49,525 nucleotides of DNA, taken from assembly GCA_913061005.1 (NCBI GenBank), contig CAJXSH010000012.1, positions 1 to 49,525 on the forward strand. Reading direction: 5' to 3'. A program made the position numbers and the translations under genes. The number at the start of each line of letters is the position of its first letter. The first letter of the stretch is position 1. Positions 31,896 through 40,691 of the stretch are shown here, one piece after another. The notes under the pieces are model-generated. The model was not told the DNA's origin. It searched no databases and saw only the letters and a list, made by a program, of their open reading frames with translations. The DNA comes from an uncultured Ectothiorhodospiraceae bacterium (GTDB lineage: Bacteria > Pseudomonadota > Gammaproteobacteria > Nitrococcales > Nitrococcaceae).

Positions 31896-33709
31896 CGGCC
31901 GCGCAGAAAAAGCCGATCCAGTGCCGCGGTATCCAGCTCGACCCAGGTCGGCCGGCCGTGGTTGCACTGATCGATGTTGGCGGTTTGCTCCATATCGCGC
32001 AGCAGCGCCTCCTGCTCGGCGAGGGTGAGCTGGCGGTTGGCCCGGACCGAACCGTGACAGCCCATGGTGCCGAGCAACCGGGCCAGGCGATCATCCACCG
32101 CGTCACTGCCACCGGCCTGACGCAGGTCGGCAAGCACGTCCCGCAGCAACGCCTCACCATCGGCCTGCGCCAGCAGCGCCGGCAGACCACGCAGCCTGAC
32201 CTGCTCGGGGCCGGTACGATCGACATCCAGCCCGATGCCCTCGAGCAGCGGCTGCTGCGCCTCGACCAGATCCGCCTCGGCCGGCGTGACCGCCACCGTC
32301 ACCGGCACCAGCAGCGGCTGGCGGGCGATCGCCTGGCTGGCGTACTGCGCCTTGAGCCGCTCATAGACGATGCGTTCGTGGGCGGCATGCATATCCACCA
32401 GGATCAGGCCATTGACCGACTCGGCAAGCAGATAGACGCCATGGATCTGGCCCAGGGCCCGCCCAAGACGCGGCAGCCGCGCTTGCTGATCTACCCGATC
32501 AGCCGGGGCGGCCTGGCGATCGGACGGCGCCGGGATATCGACGGCTGAACGGGTGTCGCCATAGACCGCCCGCGCCTCGGCCAGCGGCAGATCCAGCGCG
32601 GCGTCTGACCCGGTCGGCGCGGCCGGCGCGCCCCGCCGGGCCGATGGGGGTTGAGCGTGTTGCCACGACCCGGCAACGGCGGCTCCGGCCGGCGGCTCGG
32701 CCGAGGCGACGGGCGCAGCGGCACCCCCATGGGCCAGGGCCCGTGCGGCCTGCCTCTGCAGAAAGTCGAACACCAGTCTTGCGTCGCGGAACCGCACCTC
32801 GTGTTTGGTTGGATGGACATTGACGTCCACCTGGGCCGGATCCATCTGCAGATGGATGAGATAGGCCGGGAAGCGGTCTTTGAAAAGCACATCGGCGTAG
32901 GCGCGACGCAACGCCTGGGTGACCAGCCGATCCCGGATCATGCGGCCGTTGAGATAGACATACTGAAGATCCGGTTGCCCGCGGGCGGCGGTGGGCAGAC
33001 CCAGCCAGCCGTGCAGCCGCAGACCGGCGGCCTCGGCATCCACGGCCAGGGCGCCGTCGACAAAAGCTGCCCCCATCAGATGCCGCACCCGGGTGACGGC
33101 CTGATCCGGTGCCAGGGCGGGCAGATTCAAAAGCTCGCGGGCGTTGTGGGTCAACCGAAAGGCGACCTCGGGCCGACCCAGTGCCACCCGGCGGAGCAGT
33201 TCCTGGATGTGGCGCAGTTCGGTACGCTCGGTGCGGAGGAACTTGCGCCGCGCCGGGACATGATGGAACAGATCGGCCACCGCCACGGTGGTCCCGACCG
33301 GATGGGGCGCCGGTGCCGGCACGGCATCCGGCTGGCCGGCCATACGATGACCGTGTTCCGCCCCGGCGGGCCGCGAGGTGATGGTCAGATCCGCCACCGA
33401 GGCGATGCTCGGCAGCGCCTCGCCACGAAACCCCAGGGTGGCGATATGCTCGAGGTCATCCAGCTCGGCGATCTTGCTGGTGGCGTGGGACTGGACCGCC
33501 AGACGAAGGTCATCGGCGTCCATGCCGCGGCCATCATCCCTGACCCGAATCAAGCGCAGGCCGCCGGCCTCGACATCGACCTGGATCGCCCTGGCCCCGG
33601 CATCCAGGGCATTTTCGAGCAGCTCTTTGAGCACCGAGGCGGGTCGCTCGATGATTTCGCCGGCCGCGATCTGGTTGACGAGCGCCGGTGGCAGAAGACG
33701 TATGGTCAT
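31892..33709 (-). CDS. mutL: DNA mismatch repair protein MutL with endonuclease motif
   Basis: This 605-residue protein is a complete MutL. The GHKL ATPase domain has ELLENALDAGA (29-39), DDGRGM (58-63), TLGFRGEALPSI (91-102) and the N-domain end VNVHPTKHEVRF (296-307). A Pro/Ala-rich linker (about 325-410) joins the C-terminal dimerisation domain. The motif DMHAAHERIVYE (439-450) fits the D-x-H-A-x2-E-x4-E metal-binding endonuclease motif, and CNHGRPTW with the end FLRGR is also present. MutL proteins with this motif nick DNA themselves and usually occur where MutH is absent. E. coli MutL lacks it. It overlaps miaA by 4 bp. Confidence 0.97.
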   Translation of the reverse strand: MTIRLLPPALVNQIAAGEIIERPASVLKELLENALDAGARAIQVDVEAGGLRLIRVRDDGRGMDADDLRLAVQSHATSKIAELDDLEHIATLGFRGEALPSIASVADLTITSRPAGAEHGHRMAGQPDAVPAPAPHPVGTTVAVADLFHHVPARRKFLRTERTELRHIQELLRRVALGRPEVAFRLTHNARELLNLPALAPDQAVTRVRHLMGAAFVDGALAVDAEAAGLRLHGWLGLPTAARGQPDLQYVYLNGRMIRDRLVTQALRRAYADVLFKDRFPAYLIHLQMDPAQVDVNVHPTKHEVRFRDARLVFDFLQRQAARALAHGGAAAPVASAEPPAGAAVAGSWQHAQPPSARRGAPAAPTGSDAALDLPLAEARAVYGDTRSAVDIPAPSDRQAAPADRVDQQARLPRLGRALGQIHGVYLLAESVNGLILVDMHAAHERIVYERLKAQYASQAIARQPLLVPVTVAVTPAEADLVEAQQPLLEGIGLDVDRTGPEQVRLRGLPALLAQADGEALLRDVLADLRQAGGSDAVDDRLARLLGTMGCHGSVRANRQLTLAEQEALLRDMEQTANIDQCNHGRPTWVELDTAALDRLFLRGR

Positions 33710-33750
33710 GGGTGGATTATGACGTCGCCGGGGGCGACGGGGAAAGCCAG

Positions 33751-35046
33751 TCAGGGAATGCGCAGCGTCCGGCCGGCCATGATCACATCACCCCCCAGGT
33801 CATTGGCGCGCCGTAGCTCGCTGACCGAAACCGCATGCCGATGCGCGATCTGCGAGAGGGTATCGCCATTGCGCACCGTGTACTGGCCCGCCTCGAGGGC
33901 GAGATCGGGACGGGTCGAGGCGACATACTCGCGAATCCCGTGGACCAGACCGTCCGCCAGCTGGCGCTGATAATCCCGCGAGCGCAGCCGTCGTTCCTCA
34001 TCGGGGTTGGAGATGAAGGCGAGCTCGACCAGCACCGATGGCATGTCGAGCGATTTCAAAACAGCGAATCCGGCCTTCTCGACCCGCCCGCCGTGGACAT
34101 CGCCCAGGGCATCCAGCTCGCGCAGCAGCACCTGGGCAAGCCCGACGCTCTCCTCGACGGTGTGAGCGCGGGAGAGGTCCACCAGCACCGAGGCCAGCTC
34201 TTCGTCCTTGTCCTGCAGCGAGACCCCGCCAATGCGATCGGCCTGGTTCTCGCGCCGCGCCACCATGCGGGCCATCTCGCTCGAAGCCCCGTTTCGTGAC
34301 AGCACAAAGACCGAGGAGCCCTTGACCCGGCGGTCGGTGAAGGCGTCGGCGTGCAGCGAGACAAAAAGATCCGCCTCGGCGGCCCTCGCCTTGCGGGTGC
34401 GCTCGCGCAGACCGATGTAGTAGTCGCCATCGCGGATCAGTACCGCCCGCAGGCCGTTGATGTCGTTGACCCGTCGTGCCAGCTTCTTGGCCACCGCCAG
34501 GACGATATCCTTTTCATGGGTCCCCGACGCGCCGATGGCACCGGGATCCTCGCCGCCGTGGCCGGCGTCGATGGCCACCACGAACTCGCCATCATCCGGG
34601 GCGGTCATCACCGGCCCGCGTTCATCCGTGCTCTGGCTGTCGTTGGCCGGGGCCGCCGCGCCGCCTCCGGGCTTGTTCAGATCCACCACCAGGCGGTGGC
34701 CATAGGTCTGGTTGGGGCGGATGGTGAACGCCTCGGGGGCCACCGCCCGGGCCAAATCCAGCACCACCCGGGTCCTGTCGCCCCGCTCGCCGGTCCGTAT
34801 CCGGGCAATGGGCCCCTCGTCACGGATCGCGTCGACCGCATCGGCCGGCACATCGGCACTTAAGTCGACCACCACGCGCTGCGGGTTGTCGAGGGTGAAC
34901 ATGTGATGCTCGGCCGGGCCGGAGAGATCAAACACCACCCGGGTGTGATCCGGACCGTTCCAGGTCCGCACCTCTTCGACCACCACCCCGGCCTGGGCGG
35001 TGACGACCATGAAAAGCCCGCAAACTAAGCCGGCCAGCCTGCGCAT
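33751..35046 (-). CDS. amiB: N-acetylmuramoyl-L-alanine amidase AmiB/AmiC type
   Basis: This 431-residue periplasmic enzyme cleaves the amide between MurNAc and the stem peptide during septum splitting. A signal peptide (1-19) is followed by an AMIN localisation domain (about 20-125), an Amidase_3 catalytic domain (about 155-370) and one C-terminal LysM domain (about 385-430). Zinc ligands are visible in IDAGHGGEDPGA, HEKDI and SLHADA, with the catalytic Glu in VELAFISN. GGAGG lies 10-15 bases upstream. The symbol follows gene order (tsaE-amiB-mutL). Confidence 0.93.
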   Translation of the reverse strand: MRRLAGLVCGLFMVVTAQAGVVVEEVRTWNGPDHTRVVFDLSGPAEHHMFTLDNPQRVVVDLSADVPADAVDAIRDEGPIARIRTGERGDRTRVVLDLARAVAPEAFTIRPNQTYGHRLVVDLNKPGGGAAAPANDSQSTDERGPVMTAPDDGEFVVAIDAGHGGEDPGAIGASGTHEKDIVLAVAKKLARRVNDINGLRAVLIRDGDYYIGLRERTRKARAAEADLFVSLHADAFTDRRVKGSSVFVLSRNGASSEMARMVARRENQADRIGGVSLQDKDEELASVLVDLSRAHTVEESVGLAQVLLRELDALGDVHGGRVEKAGFAVLKSLDMPSVLVELAFISNPDEERRLRSRDYQRQLADGLVHGIREYVASTRPDLALEAGQYTVRNGDTLSQIAHRHAVSVSELRRANDLGGDVIMAGRTLRIP

Positions 35047-35123
35047 CCCGTTGCTACCTCCAACCCTTGCTCGGCGGACAGTACGCCACAGGCACTCGAA
35101 GATTTCAATAAAAAACCGGCCGA

Positions 35124-35609
35124 TTAGCTAGATAGCGCGATCTTCTCTTTCAATGTCTCAAGGATGGCCGCCAACCCCGTCCACTCATCCGGTCTGGCAT
35201 CCAGCCGGGCACGACGTCCGTGGCCGACCACCGCCAGCTGCACCTGCAGGCTCGGCGGTGGCAGCACCCCCTGGCCGCGATCGGGCCATTCCACCAGCAG
35301 CAATCCATCGTCCAGCAACTCGCGCAGGCCGATGAACTCGAGTTCTTCGGGATCGCTCAATCGGTAAAGATCCAGGTGGAACAACCGCTCATCACCGAGT
35401 GCGTAGGGCTCGATCAGGGTATAGGTGGGACTGCGCACCGGGCCATCATGGCCGGCCGACTGCAGAAAGCCGCGGACCCAGGTGGTCTTGCCGGCGCCCA
35501 GGTCACCCTCGAGGTGAACGACCCCATGGCGTGGACGGATCGCGGCCATCGCCCCGGCGAGCGCGCGAGTGGCGGTCTCGTCCGGCAGATCGACGACCAT
35601 CGGGCTCAT
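35124..35609 (-). CDS. tsaE: tRNA threonylcarbamoyladenosine biosynthesis ATPase TsaE
   Basis: This 161-residue P-loop ATPase works with TsaB and TsaD to make t6A37 in ANN-decoding tRNAs. Walker A is GDLGAGKT (35-42), followed by SPTYTLIEPY and FHLDLYRLSDPEELEFIG, all typical of TsaE. E. coli TsaE has 153 residues. The start at 35609 overlaps the nnr stop by 4 bp, indicating translational coupling; an upstream in-frame ATG lies inside nnr. A short gap with a T-rich stretch separates it from amiB. Confidence 0.95.
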   Translation of the reverse strand: MSPMVVDLPDETATRALAGAMAAIRPRHGVVHLEGDLGAGKTTWVRGFLQSAGHDGPVRSPTYTLIEPYALGDERLFHLDLYRLSDPEELEFIGLRELLDDGLLLVEWPDRGQGVLPPPSLQVQLAVVGHGRRARLDARPDEWTGLAAILETLKEKIALSS

Positions 35610-37078
35610 GGGTTGACCACCCCGCGCAATGCCTCGAGCACATCGCCGGCGAGCAGGCCGCGTTCGCCATCCACCGCCGCCCGGTCCGCCGCCCGGGCGT
35701 GTGCGACAACCCCCCGACTGGCAGCGGCCGCAGGCGTCAGCCCCTGGGCGAGCAGGCCGGCGATCACACCGGTCAGCGCATCCCCCATGCCGCCGCTTGC
35801 CATGCCCGGATTGCCCTCGGTACAGACGTCGCAATCCCGGCCGTCGCTGATCAGGGTGCCGGCGCCCTTGAGCACCGCCACGCCGCCATATTGATCGGCA
35901 ATCGCCCGCACCGCGGCAAAGCGGTCGCGATTGATGGCCTCGACATCCGTATCCAGAAGCCGTGCCGCCTCGCCGGGATGCGGGGTGAGCACCCAGTCGT
36001 CACGTCGCTGTGGCGCCCGGGCAAGCCAGTTGAGCCCATCGGCATCGACGACCAGTGGCCGGTCGCCATCACGGGCCGCCTCGAACACCGCCCGCCCCCA
36101 CTCGGCTTGACCCAGCCCCGGCCCCACCGCGAGGACGTCGGCCCGCGAGCGCAGCAAAGACAGATCGCCGGGCTGCTCGAGCCCGTGCACCATGAGCTCG
36201 GGCCGTGCCCCGATGAGGGCGGGCACATGCCCCGCCCGCGTGGCGACACTGGTCAGGCCGGCTCCGCTGCGGGCCGCCGCCTCGGCGGCAATGCGCACCG
36301 CGCCGCCCATGCCATGGTCGCCGCCGATCACCAGCACATGCCCGAACGCACCCTTGTGCGCCGTGCGCGGCCGCCGTGGCAACGCGCCGGCGAGGGCGGT
36401 CGGGCCGAGTCGTTGCGCCGGCGGCTGGATGCCGTCATACACCGCCGCGGGGACGTGAAGATCATCAAAGACCACCTCGCCGACACAGTCCGCGGCCTGA
36501 CCGGTGAAAAGCCCCTGCTTGAGGCCGATGAAAGTCGGCGTCAGCGCCGCCCGGATCGCCACCCCCATGACCTGCCCGGTCCGGGCATTAAGGCCGGAGG
36601 GCACATCCACGGCAACCACGGGACAAGGGCTTGCGTTGACCGCCTCAATGGCATCGGCCATCGGCCCGCTCACCGGCCGATCAAGCCCGGTGCCCAAAAG
36701 GGCATCGACGACCAGATCCGTATCGGCCAGACATTGCGAGGTAAATGGCGTCGGCGAGACAGCCGCGAGCGCCTGGTCGGCGGCTCGGCGCGCATCACCG
36801 CCGAGCCCCGATGAATCAGCGAACGGGCAAAGGGTCACCGCCAGACCGGCCTCGGCGGCGTGCCGGGCAATGACATACCCATCGCCGCCGTTGTTGCCGC
36901 CGCCGCAGAGCACCAAAAGCCGCCGGGCATCGGGAAAACGTTGCCGGATCAACCGCCAGGCGGCCCGGCCGGCGCGGGCCATGAGCACACCGCCGGGGAT
37001 GGCGTGGTCCTCGATGGCCCGCCGGTCGAGTTCGCGGACCTGCTCGGGTGTATACAGGGCTTGGGGCAATTCGCTCAT
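35606..37078 (-). CDS. nnr: bifunctional NAD(P)HX epimerase/ADP-dependent NAD(P)HX dehydratase
   Basis: This 490-residue fusion repairs hydrated NADH and NADPH. The N-terminal YjeF_N domain (about 1-215) is the epimerase, with CGGGNNGGDGYVIARH and VDALLGTGLDRPVSG. The C-terminal ribokinase-like dehydratase domain has HPGEAARLL, KGAGTLI and ASGGMGDALTGVIAGL, with catalytic Asp433. E. coli YjeF has 515 residues. A perfect TATAAT ends six bases before the ATG and no Shine-Dalgarno sequence is seen, so the mRNA may be leaderless. It starts the nnr-tsaE-amiB-mutL series. Confidence 0.95.
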   Translation of the reverse strand: MSELPQALYTPEQVRELDRRAIEDHAIPGGVLMARAGRAAWRLIRQRFPDARRLLVLCGGGNNGGDGYVIARHAAEAGLAVTLCPFADSSGLGGDARRAADQALAAVSPTPFTSQCLADTDLVVDALLGTGLDRPVSGPMADAIEAVNASPCPVVAVDVPSGLNARTGQVMGVAIRAALTPTFIGLKQGLFTGQAADCVGEVVFDDLHVPAAVYDGIQPPAQRLGPTALAGALPRRPRTAHKGAFGHVLVIGGDHGMGGAVRIAAEAAARSGAGLTSVATRAGHVPALIGARPELMVHGLEQPGDLSLLRSRADVLAVGPGLGQAEWGRAVFEAARDGDRPLVVDADGLNWLARAPQRRDDWVLTPHPGEAARLLDTDVEAINRDRFAAVRAIADQYGGVAVLKGAGTLISDGRDCDVCTEGNPGMASGGMGDALTGVIAGLLAQGLTPAAAASRGVVAHARAADRAAVDGERGLLAGDVLEALRGVVNP

Positions 37079-37133
37079 GGCGTGATTATAACGGCTCTGC
37101 CGATCACCGGCCGGGACTCGTTACAATGCGGCC
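37079..37133. promoter_or_regulatory. divergent nnr-queG promoter region, leaderless-type
   Basis: In this 55-bp gap the minus-strand TATAAT (37085-37090) is six bases from the nnr ATG. The plus-strand TACAAT (37122-37127) is six bases from the queG ATG at 37134. Both start codons would coincide with the predicted +1. Neither has a Shine-Dalgarno sequence or an evident -35. Confidence 0.5.
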
Positions 37134-38216
37134 ATGGATGGCACCGCCGACATGCATCGCCTAAGCGACGATATCCGGCAATGGGCGGATGCGCTGGGGT
37201 TCGACGAGCTGGGCATCGCCCGGCCGGCGCTGGCCGAGGACGAAGCCCATCTGCTGCGCTGGCTGCAGGATGGCCGGCACGGCACCATGCGCTGGATGGG
37301 CCGGCATGGCGTCAAGCGCGCGCGGCCCGAGCGACTGGTCCCCGGCACGGTGCGGGTCATCAGCGTGCGCATGGACTACCGCCCGCCCGACCTCGAGGCG
37401 GATGATCAAATCCTCGCCGATGGCCGACGGGCATTCATCGCCCGCTATGCACTGGGGCGGGACTACCACAAGCTCATGCGCAAGCGTCTGCAACGCCTCG
37501 CCGAGCGCATCGAGGCGGCGGTCGGCGCATTCGGCTACCGAGTGTTCGTCGACAGCGGGCCGGTGCTGGAAAAGGCCCTCGGTCGGAATGCCGGGCTGGG
37601 CTGGATCGGCAAGAACACCCTGCTGCTCAACCGCCATGCCGGCTCATATTTCTTCCTCGGCGAGCTTTTTACCGATCTGCCATTGCCCGAAGACAGACCG
37701 GTCACCGAGGATCTGTGCGGCAGCTGCCGGGCGTGCATCGACATCTGCCCGACCCGGGCCATCACCGGCCCGCGGCAGCTCGATGCCCGACGCTGTATCT
37801 CCTATCTGACCATCGAGCATGAGGGCAGCATCCCGGAGGACCTGCGCCCTGCCATCGGCAACCGGGTATTCGGCTGCGACGACTGCCAGGCCGTCTGCCC
37901 CTGGAACCGCTACGCCCAGCCCACCGATGAGGCGGATTTCCACCCCCGGCACGGGCTCGAGACCGCCTCGCTGGTGGCGCTTTTTGACTGGGATGAAACG
38001 ACCTTTTTACGCCGCACCGAGGGCTCGGCCATTCGCCGTCTGGGGCACGCGCGCTGGTTGCGTAACCTCGCGGTGGCGCTTGGCAATGGCCCGGCCGATC
38101 CCCAGGCCATCACCGCGCTGAAAGCCCGACTCGGCCACCCGCATCCACTGGTGCGCGAGCACGTCGTCTGGGCACTGGAGCGGCTGCAGCCCGGCCGCGC
38201 GGCGCAAAACCGCTGA
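37134..38216 (+). CDS. queG: epoxyqueuosine reductase QueG
   Basis: This 360-residue cobalamin- and Fe-S-dependent enzyme makes the last step of tRNA queuosine synthesis. The catalytic Asp is Asp140 in VDSGPVLEKALGRNAGLGWIG. Two [4Fe-4S] clusters are bound by C195, C198, C201, C205 and by C221, C248, C251, C255 (CGSCRACIDICP and CDDCQAVCPW). HEAT-like repeats occupy the C-terminus. It is divergent from nnr, as in E. coli, and probably has a leaderless mRNA. A second ATG at 37152 has no better ribosome-binding site. Confidence 0.95.
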   Translation: MDGTADMHRLSDDIRQWADALGFDELGIARPALAEDEAHLLRWLQDGRHGTMRWMGRHGVKRARPERLVPGTVRVISVRMDYRPPDLEADDQILADGRRAFIARYALGRDYHKLMRKRLQRLAERIEAAVGAFGYRVFVDSGPVLEKALGRNAGLGWIGKNTLLLNRHAGSYFFLGELFTDLPLPEDRPVTEDLCGSCRACIDICPTRAITGPRQLDARRCISYLTIEHEGSIPEDLRPAIGNRVFGCDDCQAVCPWNRYAQPTDEADFHPRHGLETASLVALFDWDETTFLRRTEGSAIRRLGHARWLRNLAVALGNGPADPQAITALKARLGHPHPLVREHVVWALERLQPGRAAQNR

Positions 38217-38229
38217 TTGCGATGACCGC

Positions 38230-39816
38230 CTAGCGCCGCCACCGGCGATAGCACCCCACCAGCCCGGCGGTGGAGCCATCCACGCCGTCCGCTGCCTGGC
38301 CGCCGGCGATGAGGGGTTTGAGATCCCGGGCCAGGCCCTTGCCCAGCTCGACCCCGAACTGATCAAACGCGTTAATCCCCCAGATGGCAGCCTCGACAAA
38401 GGTCCGGTGCTCGTAGAGCGCGATCAGCGCCCCCAACCGCGCCGGTGTCAGCGAGTCAAGCAACAGGGTGTTGCTGGGCCGATTGCCCGGGCAGCGGCGG
38501 GCCGCATCGACACCCGCCTCGGCGCGGCCGAGCATCAGCGCCTGACTCTGGGCGAACAGATTGGCGGTGAGCTCGAGGGGGTCGCCGTGCTCGCCGGCGA
38601 CCGGCCGGGCCACCCCGATGAAATCCACCGGGACGATGTCGGTGCCCTGATGCAGTGCCTGGAAGAAGGCGTGCTGGCCAGGTGTGCCGGTCTGCCCCCA
38701 GATGGCTGCCGCCGTGGGCTGCTCGATGGCCCGGCCCTCACGGTCGACGGACTTGCCGTTGCTCTCCATCACGAGCTGCTGGAGATAGGCGGAGAGTCGG
38801 CCGAGTCGCTCGGTATACGGCACCACGGCCTGGCTCCGCCGGCCGAGCAGCGTGCCGTTTAACACCGAGACAAGCCCCAGCATCAAGGGCATATTCGACG
38901 CCGGCGGCGCCTCGGCAAAGTGGCGATCCATGCCATGGGCCCCACCCAGCAGCGCATCAAAGCCCGCCGGGCCGATCCCCAGCATGATGGCAAGGCCGAC
39001 CGCTGACCACAGCGAATAGCGCCCGCCGACCCAATCCCACATCGGCAGGGCCGCCGCCGGATCAAGCCCCAGCGCGCGAACCCGGTCCAGATTGGCGGTG
39101 ATGGGGATGACCTGCTGCTCGAGCACATCATCCGCCGGCACGCGCCGGCGCAGCCAGGCCATGACCTCGTGGGCGTTGGCCATGGTCTCGGCGGTCCCGA
39201 AGCTCTTCGAGACCACCAGCACCAGCGTCCGGGCCGGGTTGCAACGCGCCAGAGTCCGTTCAAGTTCAACGCCATCGACGTTGGCGACAAAATGCACGGC
39301 CGGCCCGTCGGCGATCGGTGCCAGGGCCTCGAGCACCAGGCGCGGGCCCAGATCGGAGCCGCCGATGCCAATGTTGATGACATGCTCGATGGGCTCACCG
39401 GTGGCGCCGGTGCGGCGCTGCGTCCTCACCGCATCGGCCATCTCGCGCATCTGCCGCCGGGCGCCGGCCACCGCCCGGGTGGTGGCCGCGCCCGCCCAAC
39501 CCGCGGCCCCGTCCGGCACACGCAGGGCAGTGTGCAGCGCGGCGCGGCCCTCGCTGGTGTTGATCGACTCGCCGGCCAACATCCGATCACGCTGCCCGGC
39601 GACATCCCGGGCCTCGGCGAGGGCCAGCAGCGCATCGCGTGTCGCCCGGGTGAGGGGCTGTTTGCTGTAGTCGAGCAAAAGCCCGTCGAGTTCGATGGAA
39701 AACGCCTCGAAGCGCTGCGGGTCATCATCAAACAAACCGGCAATGGATCGCGCCTCGATGGATGCGCGCTCATCGAGCAGCGCCTGCCAGGCTGGCGTTG
39801 CCGTCAATGCCTTCAT
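38230..39816 (-). CDS. pgi: glucose-6-phosphate isomerase
   Basis: This 528-residue enzyme interconverts glucose 6-phosphate and fructose 6-phosphate. PGI signatures are visible in INIGIGGSDLGPRLVLEAL, VVSKSFGTAETMAN, LPMWDWVGGRYSLWSAVGL and GINAFDQFGVELGK. E. coli Pgi has 549 residues. It overlaps the end of panC by 4 bp and is the last gene of the pcnB-folK-dNK-panB-panC operon, an unusual place for pgi. It is convergent with queG. Confidence 0.96.
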   Translation of the reverse strand: MKALTATPAWQALLDERASIEARSIAGLFDDDPQRFEAFSIELDGLLLDYSKQPLTRATRDALLALAEARDVAGQRDRMLAGESINTSEGRAALHTALRVPDGAAGWAGAATTRAVAGARRQMREMADAVRTQRRTGATGEPIEHVINIGIGGSDLGPRLVLEALAPIADGPAVHFVANVDGVELERTLARCNPARTLVLVVSKSFGTAETMANAHEVMAWLRRRVPADDVLEQQVIPITANLDRVRALGLDPAAALPMWDWVGGRYSLWSAVGLAIMLGIGPAGFDALLGGAHGMDRHFAEAPPASNMPLMLGLVSVLNGTLLGRRSQAVVPYTERLGRLSAYLQQLVMESNGKSVDREGRAIEQPTAAAIWGQTGTPGQHAFFQALHQGTDIVPVDFIGVARPVAGEHGDPLELTANLFAQSQALMLGRAEAGVDAARRCPGNRPSNTLLLDSLTPARLGALIALYEHRTFVEAAIWGINAFDQFGVELGKGLARDLKPLIAGGQAADGVDGSTAGLVGCYRRWRR

Positions 39817-40688
39817 GACACCCCCTTCAGCCCCGGCGCCGGCAGGCTCACCGGGATGTTATCGATCAGCCGCGCCTGCCCCAGATAGACCGCCGCCGGG
39901 ATGATCAGCGACTGATCCCCGGCGCCGGCGGGCGCGAGATCATCGGCTCGCCGGATCTCGAGATAATCCGGTTCGAGCCCCGCATTGATCAACTGCTGCT
40001 TGGCCTCGTCGATCAACCGGCCGAGCCGGTGGTCGCCGGCCAGCAATCGATCCGCCAGATCCTGGAGCGTGGCGTAAAGCGCCGGCGCCCGGGCCCGCTG
40101 TTCTGCTGTGAGATAGGCGTTGCGGCTGCTCATGGCAAGGCCGCTGGGCTCGCGGGCAATGGCGCCGCCGACGATCTCCACCGGCAGACTGAGGTCGGCG
40201 ACCAGTTGGCGGATGACCATGAGCTGCTGGTAATCCTTGCGACCGAACACCGCCAGATCGGGCTGGACGATGTTGAGCAGTTTGGTGACCACGGTTGCTA
40301 CACCGGTAAAGTGGCCGGGCCGGGAGGCGCCGCAGAGGATCGCATTGAGCGCCGGCACGTCGACCCGGGTGCGCAACTGCGGGCCTTCGGGGTAGATGGC
40401 CTCGACCGCGGGGGCGAACACCAGATCGGTGCCATGGGCCTCGAGCGCCGCACAGTCCGCCTCCCAGGTCCGGGGGTAGTTCTCGTAGTCCTCGTCGGGT
40501 CCGAACTGGGTGGGATTGACGAAGATGCTGGCAACGACCCGATCGCTGCGGGCCCGGGCCTCGTCCACCAGCGCGAGATGGCCACCATGCAGATTCCCCA
40601 TGGTGGGCACAAAACCAATGCACTCTCCCGCCCGACGCCAGGCGGCGACCTGCTCGCGCAGCGGCGCAATGGCCTCGACCGTCTGCAT
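39813..40688 (-). CDS. panC: pantothenate synthetase
   Basis: This 291-residue enzyme joins pantoate and beta-alanine with ATP. The nucleotidyl-transferase motif MGNLHGGH is at 30-37, and KDYQQLMVIRQLVADL and SSRNAYL-type sequence (MSSRNAYLTAEQR) follow. E. coli PanC has 283 residues. It begins three bases after the panB stop, and its stop overlaps the start of pgi. No panD is in this window. Confidence 0.96.
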   Translation of the reverse strand: MQTVEAIAPLREQVAAWRRAGECIGFVPTMGNLHGGHLALVDEARARSDRVVASIFVNPTQFGPDEDYENYPRTWEADCAALEAHGTDLVFAPAVEAIYPEGPQLRTRVDVPALNAILCGASRPGHFTGVATVVTKLLNIVQPDLAVFGRKDYQQLMVIRQLVADLSLPVEIVGGAIAREPSGLAMSSRNAYLTAEQRARAPALYATLQDLADRLLAGDHRLGRLIDEAKQQLINAGLEPDYLEIRRADDLAPAGAGDQSLIIPAAVYLGQARLIDNIPVSLPAPGLKGVS

Positions 40689-40691
40689 GGA

